A DNA stretch of 64,000 nt. It comes from Dryas octopetala. Lineage: Eukaryota; Streptophyta; Magnoliopsida; Rosales; Rosaceae. The translations under genes were made by a program, and so were the position numbers. Position 1 is the stretch's first letter; each line of letters begins with the position of its first letter. Positions 1-12,249 of the stretch are shown piece after piece. A model generated the notes under the pieces. It worked only from the letters and a program-made list of their open reading frames with translations, was not told the origin of the DNA and did not search any database. The stretch spans positions 12,621,896-12,685,895 of the forward strand of contig OY992837.1 in assembly GCA_963921425.1 (NCBI GenBank), given 5' to 3'.

Positions 1-24
1 ATGCAATGAAAAATTGTGTATTAC

Positions 25-3000
25 ATGTCTTTAATAGATCGCACTTGCTCTAGCTTCTCAAGTAAAGCAAGAGCTGCCTCAAGCCTTCCCAAATGAAAGT
101 AAGACTTGGATATGAAGAACCACCTCCACAACCTAACAAATGGGTAATTGTCACATCCAGAACCATCCATATTTGCTACACTGTTCCCTGAAGCAAAATT
201 CCTTTCAGCAAAATGCAAACTATGCTCACACAGCTGAATTACTTCGTCATACCTTCTCAACTGCAAGAAGCACAAAAAATACAAACAATATTCAGACCAA
301 AACTTGGGGTATAAGAAAAAAAAAAAACACTTAAATTTGAAGAAGCACCAACCACCACCACACCAATTGATTCAGTAAAAGAAACTAATGAAAATACATG
401 AGTAGAGAATATAGCACAGACCAAACACAGAGCCTCCGCTTTCAATTCGAGTAATTTTTCTGAGTATAAACAAACTGATAAGGCCTCAGCAATCATTTCT
501 AAAGCATTGAGAGCTGCATCAGTAGTTCTCTGTTCCAGAAGCTTGGCAGAACGATTTGAATACGCTGCCACTTTCTGCAAATAAGAAAACTGCATAAATA
601 GCTGTCACGATATTTTAATAAACTTTATGTATTATCAATAAATGGATCCTAATACGATTCCCTAACCCTATGCATGTGGATACCTGAAACATTGATTATG
701 TATAAAATAAAGACCACATAAGTCATATCAAGCACACCAACTGTTATCCTTTGGCTCCTAAAGACAATTCTGCAGCTTTCCAAAAGTTTCTTTAGAAAAT
801 CAACTAATACTATAAAATGTTTACTAATATTATGTAAAACTTGCCCTAGATAACAGGAGTACCTGTATTCTGTTTGGTAAATTTTGTTCTAAAAGTACTG
901 TGAAAGTTGAAAATGATGAATAGGTGGATTAAAAATGGGTGCTATTTGCACCAACTTTATTTCTCAATACACCCATTTGCTTTTTGCACCCACCATGAAA
1001 TTGAAGATAAAACGTGTACTCACCACCCCCCCTCCCCCCCCCCCCCCCCCAAAAAAAAAAAATAATAATCCCTAAAACAATATTAATTAGATCATCTAAA
1101 AAAACACTCACAAAATACTCTCCAGGCCAACAAACACTCAAAAAAGTATCTACTATGACATGGTTAGAATGAAAGTTAAGACATTTTGAGGAAAATAAAT
1201 CTTTCTCCACCACATCTTCTCTGTTTTTCCTTGGCTATTTGACCACAATCACCAAGCTCAAAATACAATAACTAATTGATATAAAACTATTATAAACAGC
1301 ATTAAAATAAAAATCTTACATCCCTATCACAAATATGAGAAGAAATAAATGCATTACCTGAGCCTTTTGTATGCCATCAGCAGAATCTATTACAATTCTC
1401 CGATCCAAACACACACCAGTTCCTGATTCCAAGCACTTATTAAAGTACTGCATTGCATTTTCAACTTCCCCAAGCAGAAGATGGCAACTGAGACCCAAAA
1501 TAGGAAAGATACTTAGATGACATACAATGTATTAATAGCATGCATCATAAGAGCAACAACACATTGAAAATACAACTTCATATACAGAATTGATATGAAA
1601 AGAGTTCCATATACTGTCATAACAAAAAAGACCAGATCCAGATGCAAAAGACAATCAGCCTCCTAAGAATGAAGATTATGAGGATGAATTTCTCAATTTG
1701 GCACTCAACAACTTCTTCCAACCCTGATGGAGTTTAAGCTTGATTAACATAGCTTAACAAACTTGCAATTCCTTCAAAATTTCAACAGTGTAGTTGGGAT
1801 ATGAGAAACTTTTCAAGAATCATTGTCAACTATAAGCTCGAGAAAATATTTGTTAAGTGAGCGTAAACAAATCATTTCCATATGACTCAAGAAAAAACAG
1901 AATATTGGTAAATATAATCCAACATCACCGCCTCAACCCCCCCCCCCCCAAAAAAAAAAAAGAAATCAAAATTTAAATAAAATGAAAAATACAATAACCA
2001 TAGCAGTTAAAGAAGACATATAACTGCTCGGGCAAGTTGTAAGGTTAGCCTGATCTCAAGCGAGATACTTAGTTTGGGTTACAAACCCGGATTCAACCCA
2101 CACGGGTTGGGATAAGCTCAAAATAATCTCAACCTATGAGTAATTTTATGAGCTCAGGTTGCCCGGATTGGTCGGGTTTAGTTTAGCCCATAGGTTTAAC
2201 CAGTGAACCCAATCTGTCAAAAAAAAAAATTGAAAAAGACCAAATCCAGAATATTAAGAATCAAATAATCAAACACCAATTCAACAACAACAATATGACA
2301 GAATAATAGATAGCTTAAATACTATTTGATATATGAATATGTTATTAATACATATTTGTATCAGGTTGCTGGTATGAGTTGCAAATTTGGGCCGAGTCTC
2401 GGGTTGTATGTTCGGGTTTAGGTGTCAGGCAGTGAATTAGGGCGACCTCAAAATTTGGGTTGGGTTTGGACAGGTTCAGGTTAAGCCCACCCAAGGAGAA
2501 CACCTAAATTTATTAGTAACCAAAATTAAATAAAATAGATAAAAGATGCAATGATTTTGCAGAAGGCTGAAGCCACTATAAATGCATAATTCATAAGCAT
2601 ACAAATGGAGGACTTACTTTGCAGCCCTCATTTGAACTTTGAGGAAGTTGGGATCTAGTGCAGTAGCCATCACACAATCCCCTAAAGCTTCCCTTATCCT
2701 TCCAAGATGCATCCTTGCTGTGGCACGGTTGCTATAGCATAGCAGAAGAGGCTTAAGGCAGCATCCTGATCTTTCATTTGAGGGTATAGAAATAATTCCG
2801 TGTGTGTAAAATTCTTCAGCTTTTGAAAGATCTCCATTTTTATAAGCTTCGTTTCCCCTGACACAAACATAATCCTTACACATGTGAAAAACATAAGAAT
2901 CCTTTCCAAGATGACATATAACTAACATAAACAGTAGCTAAACAACCAATGATCCAAGAAACAACATCATATATAAATTTCTTGAAAAATAAAAACTGGT

Positions 3001-6000
3001 CGTGAAATATAATGCAAGGAGCACCTGATTCGCCATTTCTCACAGGTTTCATGGGTAGCAGCACTAGAAGAAATATGGCCTTGCTTAAATTGTCCATGTG
3101 CCTCAGATTTGCCAACTACATCAAAAGGCAAAGGTGTGCTACTTTGGGGTGTAAATTGGTCAGAAGATCCAAATTCAACATTTGGACTTGGAGTTATAAC
3201 AAACGTATCATGAGCAACTTTCATCCTATTTTTGTTTCGACGTTGTCGACGTTTTCCCATTATTGAACTACTTTGCGCAGAAGATGATGCCAAAAATGTA
3301 AAGTTTTTCCCCTTCATATTTTTGAAACCTGAAGCAAAACACGGTGTTCTACAATCACTTTCTTGCCTCTCTATATTTAAGCCAAAACCAGCTCTTGCTT
3401 CTTCTGAATCCCCACCAGCAGCACTTAAACCACTGACATGCTCACTTTTGGAACTAAACCAGGGAGTTTCACTCCCAGAATCAGACCCTTTAAACAAAAA
3501 ATCATGCACAAAAATTCTTTCACCATGATGCCTAAAATTCTCCTCAAAGGGCTCTCGACATATCTGATCACCTTTATCATCTAACCCTCCTGCAGCAGCC
3601 AAATCTTCACCTCTAGAATCAAGAGGAACTGTTGCATTGGAAGCATAGGGTGCACTATTATTTACAGGGAAGGAGTCGTTGGATGTCACAGAAGTTTCCC
3701 TGGAATGTGGATCAGCAATTGTAGTTTTCTCATAGGGAGAGAAATCCATGGGCGAGTAACATCCAGAAGGGTCTGGATTTTCTTGGGAACTACTTTCCTT
3801 GGGCAAATGATCTTTCCCTGGCCATTGCTTACTCATGGAAGGTTTCTTTGACTTCCCCCTTGTTTTCCTTGATCTTTTGTCCTTAATTGATCTATTCACA
3901 CTGAACTCAGGAAATAGACTTGCTCTAAGACAGGAAGGATCCAATAATGGTGTTTGAAAGTCCTCAAAGCACACTCCAAATCCATCTGGACTGCCACTAA
4001 AACTATTTTCACCATTCTTTTTTACTCCACCCACAGAAGCTGCTTCAGAAACAGGACCATTTGGTTGGAAGCCAAGACCAGGTGATGAGAATGAACATGG
4101 CGCAGCAGCTGCATTTGGTTGTGTATTATTATTAATCTGACACTGAGAAAATTTTCCAACATCAACACTTTCACCAACTCCTGCCTGAAATGTAAATTGT
4201 TCAGAACTAGAACTTCCTATAGAGGCATCAATCGTGTTACTAACACTTCCAAATATGATATGGTTCCGATCACTACTTTCATGATTATCTCCATTAGTTC
4301 TCTCAGATGCAGAAGGACCTTCTGAACATTGATCACAAGAATTAGTTTCTGAACTTCCACTAGAGGAGCTAGAAACATTTCCATAGATTTTAAACACAGA
4401 CGCAGTCCCAGCATCAGTGAATGAGTTCTTATTTGAGTCTGTAGTTTTGGCAGAGGGCTTGAATTCAAAGCTTCTGCTAGAAACATTAGCATTACTATTA
4501 CTACTTTCAAATACAAGTTTACACTTACCACTGAATTCAGAACTCAGATTATCATTCTGACTGCTTGAATTGGTGTTGCAATCTTCTACATTTTCATTAC
4601 TCAATTTCATCTCATCTTGACGCTTGGCTACCTTGCATTCAGTCAAACTGGAACATTTCTTACTGCTGCTTCCAAATAAAAAAATGCCCTTATCATGATC
4701 CTTATCTGAGCTCCAACTCTCTGTATGAAATCCAAATGAATTAGCCTTCACTTTCTCAAACTCTGTTTCGCTCTCTACTTTCATCTTCATGCCGACATCA
4801 GGAACCAATGTTTCAAGATTTCCACTAGAGCTTCTCCTTCCTGATTTCAAATTTGAAATGGAATCAAACCAACTTGAACCAAACACAAAACCCATATCAT
4901 TATTATTCCTTTCCTCAGCTTCATTACTGAGTTTCGTACTTCCAATGCCATCATGGCCTGCCTTCCCCTCATTTTCACTATATTCTCTGTTTCCTGAATT
5001 TGGAATAGACTCAAAATCACCCAGATCAGCACCAAACACAAAACCCTCGTTATCACCAAGTTTCTCAACACGCTCTGCAGACTCTCCGTGTTTGGTACTC
5101 AAATTTGGAGCTGAATTACTCTCACCAAGCACAGAACCTGCATTACATTCTACTTCACTCTCTAATTTCATTTTCCCACTATCATCAGTGCTCATTCTAT
5201 CCATAAATCCACCACATTCTCTCATTTCTGGATTTGCATCTGAACCCAGACCACTCCTATTATCACCAAATGCAAAACCCATGTTATCAACCATTCTACA
5301 CGCTGTTTCATTCTCTGTTTTCCTATTCCCCTTCTCTTTGGAAACCATTCCTCTCACATTTTCACAAAATTCACTCTTCTCCCCCAACAATCTCGACCCC
5401 GGATCATCCTTCTTAGCACCAAACATAACAGTCGCACTCTCGAGCTTATCAAACTCCCTTCCATTCCCAGTATTCACCTCCCCCCTCTCATCACAACTCA
5501 AATTTCTCACTTTTTCCCCACTCCCTCCCTTCCCATTATCCAAATTTTTAAGCTTATCAAACTCCCTTCCATTCCCAGTATTCACATCCCCCCTCTCATC
5601 ACAACTTAAATTTATCACCATTTCACCACCCTCTCCCACGCCATTGTCCAAATTCACATCAAGACCACTCCTTCTAGCACCAAACACAAACCCCACACCC
5701 CCACAATCACCATTCGAAAAACTAAACCCATTAGAAGCACTAGTACCATCACTTACCGAGCAAAACGGGTTGGCCCCCGGCCCACTATCAGCCGACCCGG
5801 TTCTCGACCTCGCATGCTGCTTCCTCAACTTCACCAGCCTCGGCCGCGACCGACCCGATCGCGAGGGCACGTTCGGACCGCACTGACACTGACTCTCATT
5901 TCCGTTGGAAGCAAAAGCACCGAAACTGAAGGTGGAAGAGGAAGGCATCTCGGGTACAGGTGCGTAAGGATTTTGAGGAGTGGAGGAGGGTTTGGGCAGC

Positions 6001-6044
6001 GGAGAGGTGATCGGAGACCGAACATCCACTGCCGCCGGCGACAT
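25..6044 (-). CDS. TPR15: TPR/J-domain co-chaperone (5' part; runs off the left edge)
   Basis: Visible exons, read on the minus strand, are 6044-3025, 2857-2618, 1487-1358, 574-422 and 260-25. All junctions are GT-AG and phases agree, giving about 1259 residues in the window. The last donor at 24-23 is the least certain. Exon 1 encodes about 1006 residues of low-complexity Ser/Asn/Gly-rich sequence. It has a Lys/Arg-rich patch near residues 66-82, repeated F-x-F-G motifs, and a 36-residue tandem duplication (131-165 and 167-201). Exons 2-5 encode TPR helices, for example RGNEAYKNGDLSKAEEFY, then CYSNRATARMHLGR and CHLLLGEVENAMQYF. Plant relatives of this type end in a J domain, which would lie beyond position 1; I do not see it here. 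The expected role is an Hsp70/Hsp90 co-chaperone. The N-terminal part seems longer than I recall for Arabidopsis. CKX1 lies next to it, as in Arabidopsis, which supports orthology. The family call is strong; the symbol rests on memory. Confidence 0.85.
930..1080. repeat. Transposon-end-like fragment and poly-C/poly-A run in intron 3 of the TPR gene
   Basis: GGGTGCTATTTGCACC at about 937-952 resembles the terminal sequence GGGCTGCTATTTGCACA of the elements at 7161 and 57470. It is followed about 85 bases later by a run of C and then A (about 1024-1070). No matching second end was found, so this may be a truncated relative or a chance likeness. Confidence 0.3.
2030..2510. repeat. Possible degraded hAT-like element in intron 2 of the TPR gene
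   Basis: This stretch of the 1130-bp intron 2617-1488 is rich in CGGGTT/AACCCG words, such as CACGGGTTGGG and GGTCGGGTTT. It ends near CCCACCCAAGGAGAACACCTA. Repeated GGGTT-type subterminal words are common in plant hAT elements. I could not find matching ends or a target duplication. Confidence 0.3.
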
Positions 6045-6070
6045 TTCCGGCGAAGCGTGAAATTGAAATT

Positions 6071-6150
6071 TAGGGTTTTGGAAATTGAGAGGGATTCGTT
6101 TCGTGTGTGTAAAGAAGTGAATACTTTGAATAAGAATTTTTAGGGTTTTT
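6071..6150 (-). promoter_or_regulatory. Telo-box motifs in the leader/promoter of the TPR/J-protein gene
   Basis: On the minus strand AAAACCCTA occurs at 6079-6071 and again in the T-rich tract at 6150-6141, 27 and about 97 bases upstream of the ATG at 6044. AAACCCTA (telo-box) is a known plant promoter/leader element of housekeeping and proliferation genes. No clear TATA box is seen near it. That it is functional is inference. Confidence 0.5.
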
Positions 6151-7160
6151 TGAAGTTAGAGAGTATCTGATCAAATGAAAGCGAAAAAAAAAATGAGAAG
6201 TTGCAGAGCGGAGGGTTTTATTTGTTGGGTTTGGCTCACATTGCGTCTCTTCGTTTAAGTCGTGGACTTCACACAAGAGTGGAAAAAACGATGGCCTCTG
6301 GAAGGAATTTAAATTTGGTGACGTGGTTACTTCTTTGTTTTTTTTTGTTTGGCCAATATGGTTACTTCTTTGTTTGCTGGTCGAAAAGTGCATTGTTTCT
6401 TGGGTACATTAACATACAGGTATTAGCACCTAAATTTATTAACCAAAACCACTCAAAGCCCCTTTCTTTCTTTGCGGGCCAACTATCACAATTCTATTAT
6501 TCCTTTGCGGACACCACATCCACTGGATAACAAAAATTAAAAATACCTGCCGTGTCCTCACCAGCTGCAACATGCCAAAACACTAATAAACTGAAACTGC
6601 AAGTCAGCAACTCCAATAAACTGCAGTTTCAACTCTAATAAATTGCAGTTTCTGCAGTTTCAGTTCACTTACAGTTCCAGAAACTGCAGTTTCAGTTCAT
6701 TTGCAGTTTCAGAAACTGCAGAAAGTTCACTTGTAATTCCAGAAACTGCAGTTTCAGTTCACTGTAAACTGCATAAACTGCAGTTTTTTATGCAGTTTCA
6801 GAAACTGCAGAAAGTTCACTTGTAATTCCAGAAACTGCAGTTTCAGTTCACTGTAAACTGCATAACTACAGTTTTTTATGCAGTTTCAGAAACTGCAGAA
6901 AACTGCAGTTCTAGAAACTGCAGAAAAATGCAAAAAACTGCAGTTTGACTTAAAATGGCATAAATGCATAAAGAGAGAAGATGAACGTGAAGAGAGAAGA
7001 AAGAGAAAGACAAAAAGGAAATAAAATGGCAATTAACCAGATTTCAAGATAAGCCAGCTAGCTGCAACTTACCTTGTTATTAAAAAAAACTAATTGGTGC
7101 ACTAGAGAGTAAAAACAATAAGTAAAAGGTACCTTAGAGTAATTAATTCTTGTTTCTTTG
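6151..7160. other. Upstream region of the TPR gene, no gene
   Basis: Apart from the CTGCAG repeat this stretch is AT-rich with no coding signal. It holds the distal promoter of the minus-strand TPR gene. The short plus-strand open frames have no recognisable domain. Confidence 0.5.
6590..6950. repeat. Degenerate tandem/palindromic CTGCAG repeat
   Basis: The palindrome AAACTGCAGTTT and variants recur more than ten times, joined by spacers such as CAGTTCACTTGTAATTCCAG. One segment of about 100 bases (6716-6820) is repeated almost exactly at about 6810-6910. Nothing coding is visible. It lies about 550-900 bases upstream of the TPR gene start. Confidence 0.75.
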
Positions 7161-8181
7161 GAGGGCTGCTATTTGCACATCCCTAAATTTCTTTTTGCAC
7201 ATCCTTCCTAAAAGAAATAAAAAATATCAAAGAGAAAAGACTCTTCTCTCCTTCTCTCACCCAAAGCCAAATTCCATTTTCTCTCTTTGCACACCCCCAT
7301 CAAAAAAAAAAAAAAAAAAAAAACACACCAGCCATTTCCCTCCTTCACCCCGACAAAAAAAACACACACACCAGCCCTGACTCCCAACTCCGCCGAAAAC
7401 GGAATCAACGCCTGGAGTGGTGCTTTTGGTTTCGGCACCGTCGCTGGTTTTTTGGGTGGTTGGCGGGTGTGGAGAGGAAGAAGGAAGAGAGAGGAAGTGT
7501 TTGGTGGGTTTCTCATCGCCTGGTTCGCCGGCGAACACCACCTGGCTGAGGAGTTCGAGTTGCAGCGAAGGTTTGGTGGGTGGCTGCCGAAGGCAACTCG
7601 AAGGTTCGGTGGGTGGCTGCCGAAGGAAATCGCCGGTTTCGGTGGATGGCTGCCGAACGAACCCGCAGGTTTTGGCGGATGACTGTCGAACGGCCTGCGA
7701 AGCTCATCCTTTTGGCTGGCACTGCGGCGTGGTCGTACGAACTGGGCAGAGCGAGGTCGGGCGTCGGCGGCATGGTCGGGCGTTGGGGCTGTACGAGCTT
7801 GGCATGGTGGTGGGCGTGCCTGTGCGATCTTGGCATAGTGGTGAGCGCGGGGAGGATGGTGCAGCAGGGAGAAGAGAGAGATGAGGAGAGAGAGAGAATG
7901 AGAGGGTGGTGCAGCAGGGTGGCGCATGCAGGGGGTGGTGCTGCGCACGGTGGTGGTGCTGCGCCGGTGTGTGTTGACAGAGAAAAAGAGAGAGGAAAGG
8001 AGAAAGAGGGAAAAAGAAAGATGAGGTGTGTGAGTGTGTAATGAAATGAGGGTATTTTGGTAATGGGTTAGGTGTGTGTTGAGAGGTTTTAAATTTGAGA
8101 TGAGTGTGTGGGGTGTGTAGGAGAAAAATAGAGAAAAATGGTTGCAAAAAGAAATTTAGGGGTGTGCAAATAGCAGCCCTC
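7161..8181. mobile_element. Non-autonomous Mutator-like element with GC-rich core
   Basis: The ends are inverted copies: GAGGGCTGCTATTTGCACA at 7161 and TGTGCAAATAGCAGCCCTC ending at 8181. Similarity runs on into a TAAATTTCTTTTTGCA block. The flanks are T-rich and look like an imperfect 9-base duplication. The core holds a CT-rich tract, then GC-rich sequence with four units of about 36 bases (7560-7680, GGTGGGTGGCTGCCGAA-type), then GA-rich sequence. No transposase is present. The open frame across the core on the minus strand reads as low-complexity Pro/Ser/Arg and looks like repeat. The element at 57470-58596 is a second member of the family. Confidence 0.75.
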
Positions 8182-10447
8182 TTTCTTTTTTGTTATTTGA
8201 AGAGGTTCAAACTTCCACCCTCACCCCATGCTAGTTCAAAATTTACTTCCAACACTAGAAGTGCTCGTTTACGTTATATACTTTGAAAGACAAATGAGAA
8301 ATAATTCATTCAACCATTGAATATAACACAGTGATTGAAATCAATAAACATTGAAGCGAATTAGCCCTTAGATGCGTTGTTCTAACTTGTTCCTTAAATT
8401 AAGTCACTTGTGTGAGTATTTCGTTGCAAATTTGTATAGCTTTTATGCTAACGTGATTGTCGGAGGATGTTATTGAGTAACAATTATATATAGTATTGTT
8501 ACTGAAGACTAGATAGAGTATATTATTTAACAAATTCTATAAACGAAAACATGTAATTTCTACTCTAGCCGAAATTCTTTAAGTATTATATTGTTCTAAT
8601 TATATTGTTTGAGTATGGAATTCTCTGTTAAACCCTAATATAATCTCACTTATATGTGACTCGCAATGCTTTGGCCAAAAACTTTATCGAGCTTTTACTT
8701 GAGCATTCTCTTATTTACGAAATGTGAGAGATCCTTTATTACACACTCACATGCCTCCATAAGTAAATCAAATGACCTTAACATCATATGTCACCCCGTG
8801 CCTAGATTAGCGTTGGCTCATGTTGTGATGTAAAAGATCACCAATGCACCAATGAGACATCTATGTTGTCTCAGGTTTAAGGACTAATCTATCACAACCT
8901 CAAAGTATTGCTTAACACGTTGTAAAACTTCCATGCAAGATCTCTGATTTGGTCAACTCAGTAACGTGATCGATGACCCTTCGACACTAAGCGTAAGGGG
9001 GCACTGGTGTGGTACCAGCCAAGGACCCTCCGACGCTCAAGTCAGCAATCACAACTATCTTAAAGTAGTACTGAGAGTAATGTTTGTGTATATTTACCTG
9101 GTGAATAGAATCCCCTATTAATTTATAGTGATCAAAGTCGAGGGTTTTCTTATTTAACTAGGGACCGAGTTGACCAATCACGCAAAGTCATGTGTCACTG
9201 CCTCTTGCTGAGTGGGTTGGGTTGCGCTTCTCACTAAACAGGCCGTTGCGCGGGCTAAACCTTTTAATCTAGAATCTTGTCCACTTTTCCCTAATCACTC
9301 ACGGGCCTTACCCTTGGGTCTTCTCTTGCTATAAGGTCCTAAAGCCTGACCTTATAGGTTGGTACTAGGTCACATCTAGAGCATTTACCCCCAGAGACGT
9401 CCCTCTGAGGTAGGCCTATGAGGCTCTCTTGTGAGTTGTGACAAAGTTCTAACCCCATATAGGGGGACCTTTAAACGCAGTTCCGAGCTCGACCTTTGGC
9501 CTCACCATGCTTAGCCTCGTAACTACTTAGTGTTAGAAAAATAGCATGGGATTGAACCAAAGAAAATTAAATATAAAGGGAACACAGGGGAAAATACATT
9601 TTTTAATTTGTCTTTATCAAAACCCAGACCTATGACCTAATTATATACTAATACGGAACCCTACTTATGAACAGTAAGTGAAATACCATATTTTGTTCAT
9701 CAATTAAGCTTTTTCTATTCATTGTGACTTCATTAATCCTCAATCGACTCACCTTTAGCATCACACGTGTCATATGCCTCTAAGAATAGTCTACAAGGAT
9801 GTGAATAAATTAAGCAAGGTAAATGAGAGTGGTGATCGAAAGTTCTAGCTTCAAATTTGTTTTAGCACAAAAATGCAACGGCCACATGGTGGGCCGCGAT
9901 TGATGCCAAAACACCTCGTCGTGAATGAGAGGCTTGGTATAGCCGAAAAGAAAAATGTAAAGACTAATTAAGTTGACACAAGTGAACCTAGACAATTAAA
10001 TGCAGGTTTGACTTCTAATCAAACGATTGTGCGATAAAAAGGAAAGGGAAAACTTTATCTAAATTCTTTTTATGCCTAGGACAATCTAGGACTTCACTGT
10101 GATTGTATGGCGAATACTGAAATTAAGACTTTTGTTTTTGGCCAATATGTAAATATAAATTAGAGACAACAAGAACATTGGATCCATAAGTGGAAACCTA
10201 GATCTGCAAACTTAAAGGTGAAAAATTATTGGAAATGAAAGACCTATAGATGATTTATGTTGAAGCCTCATTTAGATTTCATTTAGATCCGAAACAGGCA
10301 AGAATAAAATTGAATAAGATTAATTTTTGTAAATTCAAATCAATGAAATAAATGCATAAAAAAGGACTATTGGGATCTGGGCCCGTGGATCAAGACAAGC
10401 AAAACATTCAGATTAAAAAACTAAAAGTCAAGCTAGCAGAAAAGCAT
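8182..10447. other. Intergenic, transposon-derived, no gene
   Basis: No coding exon is seen. About 8930-9110 contains GGTGTGGTACCAGCCAA followed by a CTCCGACGCTCAAGTCAG block. A close variant recurs at about 61530-61560, so the two regions share an old dispersed repeat, probably from an LTR element. The remainder is AT-rich. Confidence 0.45.
8930..9540 (+). mobile_element. Probable LTR-derived fragment (fossil)
   Basis: This shares the GGTGTGGTACCAGCCAA core and the following CTCCGA(C/T)G...AAGTCAG motif with 61520-61560. That kind of block sits in the LTRs of several plant retroelements. No internal coding region remains. Family and limits are uncertain. Confidence 0.3.
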
Positions 10448-10450
10448 TAA

Positions 10451-11439
10451 GGGCATGTTTACCTCAAGGGAATAAGAATGATTCTCATTATTGAATTTAT
10501 TAACATTTGAGAATTATTCTCATTCTTATTCCTATGTTTACTTAACAGTTAGGAATGAGAAACGAGAATGATTCTCATTCCTTTGTTTACTTAACAGTTG
10601 GGAATGTAAATGATTCTCATTCCCTTGTTTACTAAACTTGGGAATGAGAAATGGAATGCATATGGGGCCCACCAAAATCAGGAATGAGATTCCTGATTTT
10701 GGGGGAATGAGATTCCTTAGGGGGGTCCGGAATGAGGAAGGGGGAATTGGAATGAAATTTTCATGTTCAAAATGCCCCCACATTTTTTATGAAAAACCAA
10801 AAATATCATTTATTTTATCATTTAAAATGAATATTTAAATAAATATTCATCTTTTTGAATATTTATCATTTAAAAAATTGTGATTAATAAATATAATGGA
10901 TTAAAAAATTGATAGAAATATAATGGATTAAAAAAATTGTGAATATTAAATAGTTGATAGAAATAAATTGTAAATATAAATAGTTAGCAAATGGATTAAT
11001 AAATAAAAATATTAAAATTGTGAATAATAAATATAATGGATTAATAAATAGTTGATAGAAATATAAATAGTAGTAAAATGAATATTTATCATTTAAAAAA
11101 TTGTGATTAATAAATAGCATCTAAAAAATATAATGGATGTTGTATAAGGGCATTTTAGTAATCAAACTCATTTTTATTTTGATTCCTACTAGTTAGTAAA
11201 CACGTTTATGGAAATCAACTTTATTTTCATTCTCATTCTTAACAGTTAGTAAACACATTAATGAGAATGGTTGATTCTGATTTATGTTCATTCTGATTCC
11301 TTCTCATTTCGATTCATTCTGATTATTTTCATTATGATTCATTCTCATTCCGATTCATGCTCATTCTGATTCATATTTATTCCAATTCCTATTCATTCTG
11401 ATTCATGCTCATTCTGATTCCAGTTTAATAAACATGCCC
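10451..11439. mobile_element. PIF/Harbinger-type (Tourist-like) non-autonomous element
   Basis: It begins GGGCATGTTTA at 10451 and ends TAAACATGCCC at 11439, with a TAA target duplication on each side (10448-10450, 11440-11442). The three-base TAA/TTA duplication and GGGC(A/C)TGTTT ends are typical of PIF/Harbinger. Both shoulders are full of GATTCTCATTC/GAATGAGAATC words, which form long imperfect inverted arms. The centre is an AT-rich repetitive tract (about 10800-11140). No transposase frame is present. Confidence 0.85.
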
Positions 11440-11442
11440 TAA

Positions 11443-12249
11443 ATGTAATTTCAGGAGTCATATTGACTACGAAAAGTACAAGGAAATACAATAAATAAAA
11501 CTGAAAAAGTACCAGAGTACAAAGATGACAATTTTCAGCTTAAAAGCATAATAAAAGTGCAATTCTTACAATGAATAGTGTAAAGAAAGCTCAAAGTTGA
11601 AATGGAGACTTGGATTTTTGTGGAGGTGAAGGCCCTGAACACTGTAGCCTTGATTCATTTTTATAGCCTTGAATCATGCTAGGGTTTTTCTCGTAGACGT
11701 ACACGTGTAGGATAGAGATTTGTGATGTCACAAAATATCTTGACACTGACGTTTGCCTTTGGTTGGTAGGTGAATGACTCAACTTTAACCTGAATGATCC
11801 ATCTTTATCCGCTGACGTGCTAATATGATCTGGACAAATCAGTCTTACGACTTTTCCTTCTTCCGGTGAACCTCATCTTTTTGGCCGGAAGTATAAATTG
11901 GGCCAAAAGGATTAAAAATTTGAATTTTCATTGACTTGTCAGAACACGTGTCGGGCTGTGACTGGTACTTTTAAATTTAATGTGGAATTTTTAAAGGGGT
12001 ATCAACACAATTAAAACTCTCTCCCTCTATGTGGCCGGCGGTGTGAATGAGGTTTGGGGTGTTTCTTTTATGCTTTTTTACAACTCTCTAGAAATAAAGA
12101 ACGTACTTTGAAAACCTAAAACCTTACTGGACTTTCACTTAACCATAGTAGATAAATGATACTCCTATTTATAATAGAAGTAGGAAAATTAATTTTCCAA
12201 AGATATATAGTAGCCGGCCATAGTGGCGGGATTGGGTTGGTTTTGCCAT
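11443..12249. other. Intergenic, nothing recognised
   Basis: AT-rich sequence with no long frame, no clear repeat and no RNA gene that I can recognise. Confidence 0.4.

Noticed and set aside
4789-5886. 365-codon open frame on the plus strand
   Set aside because: It is the complement of TPR-gene exon 1. Its Ser/Pro/Leu-rich composition mirrors the minus-strand coding sequence and shows no domain.
7208-7948. 246-codon Pro/Arg-rich frame on the minus strand
   Set aside because: It lies wholly inside a Mutator-like element, contains tandem FGSHPPK-type units made by a DNA repeat, and has no recognisable domain.
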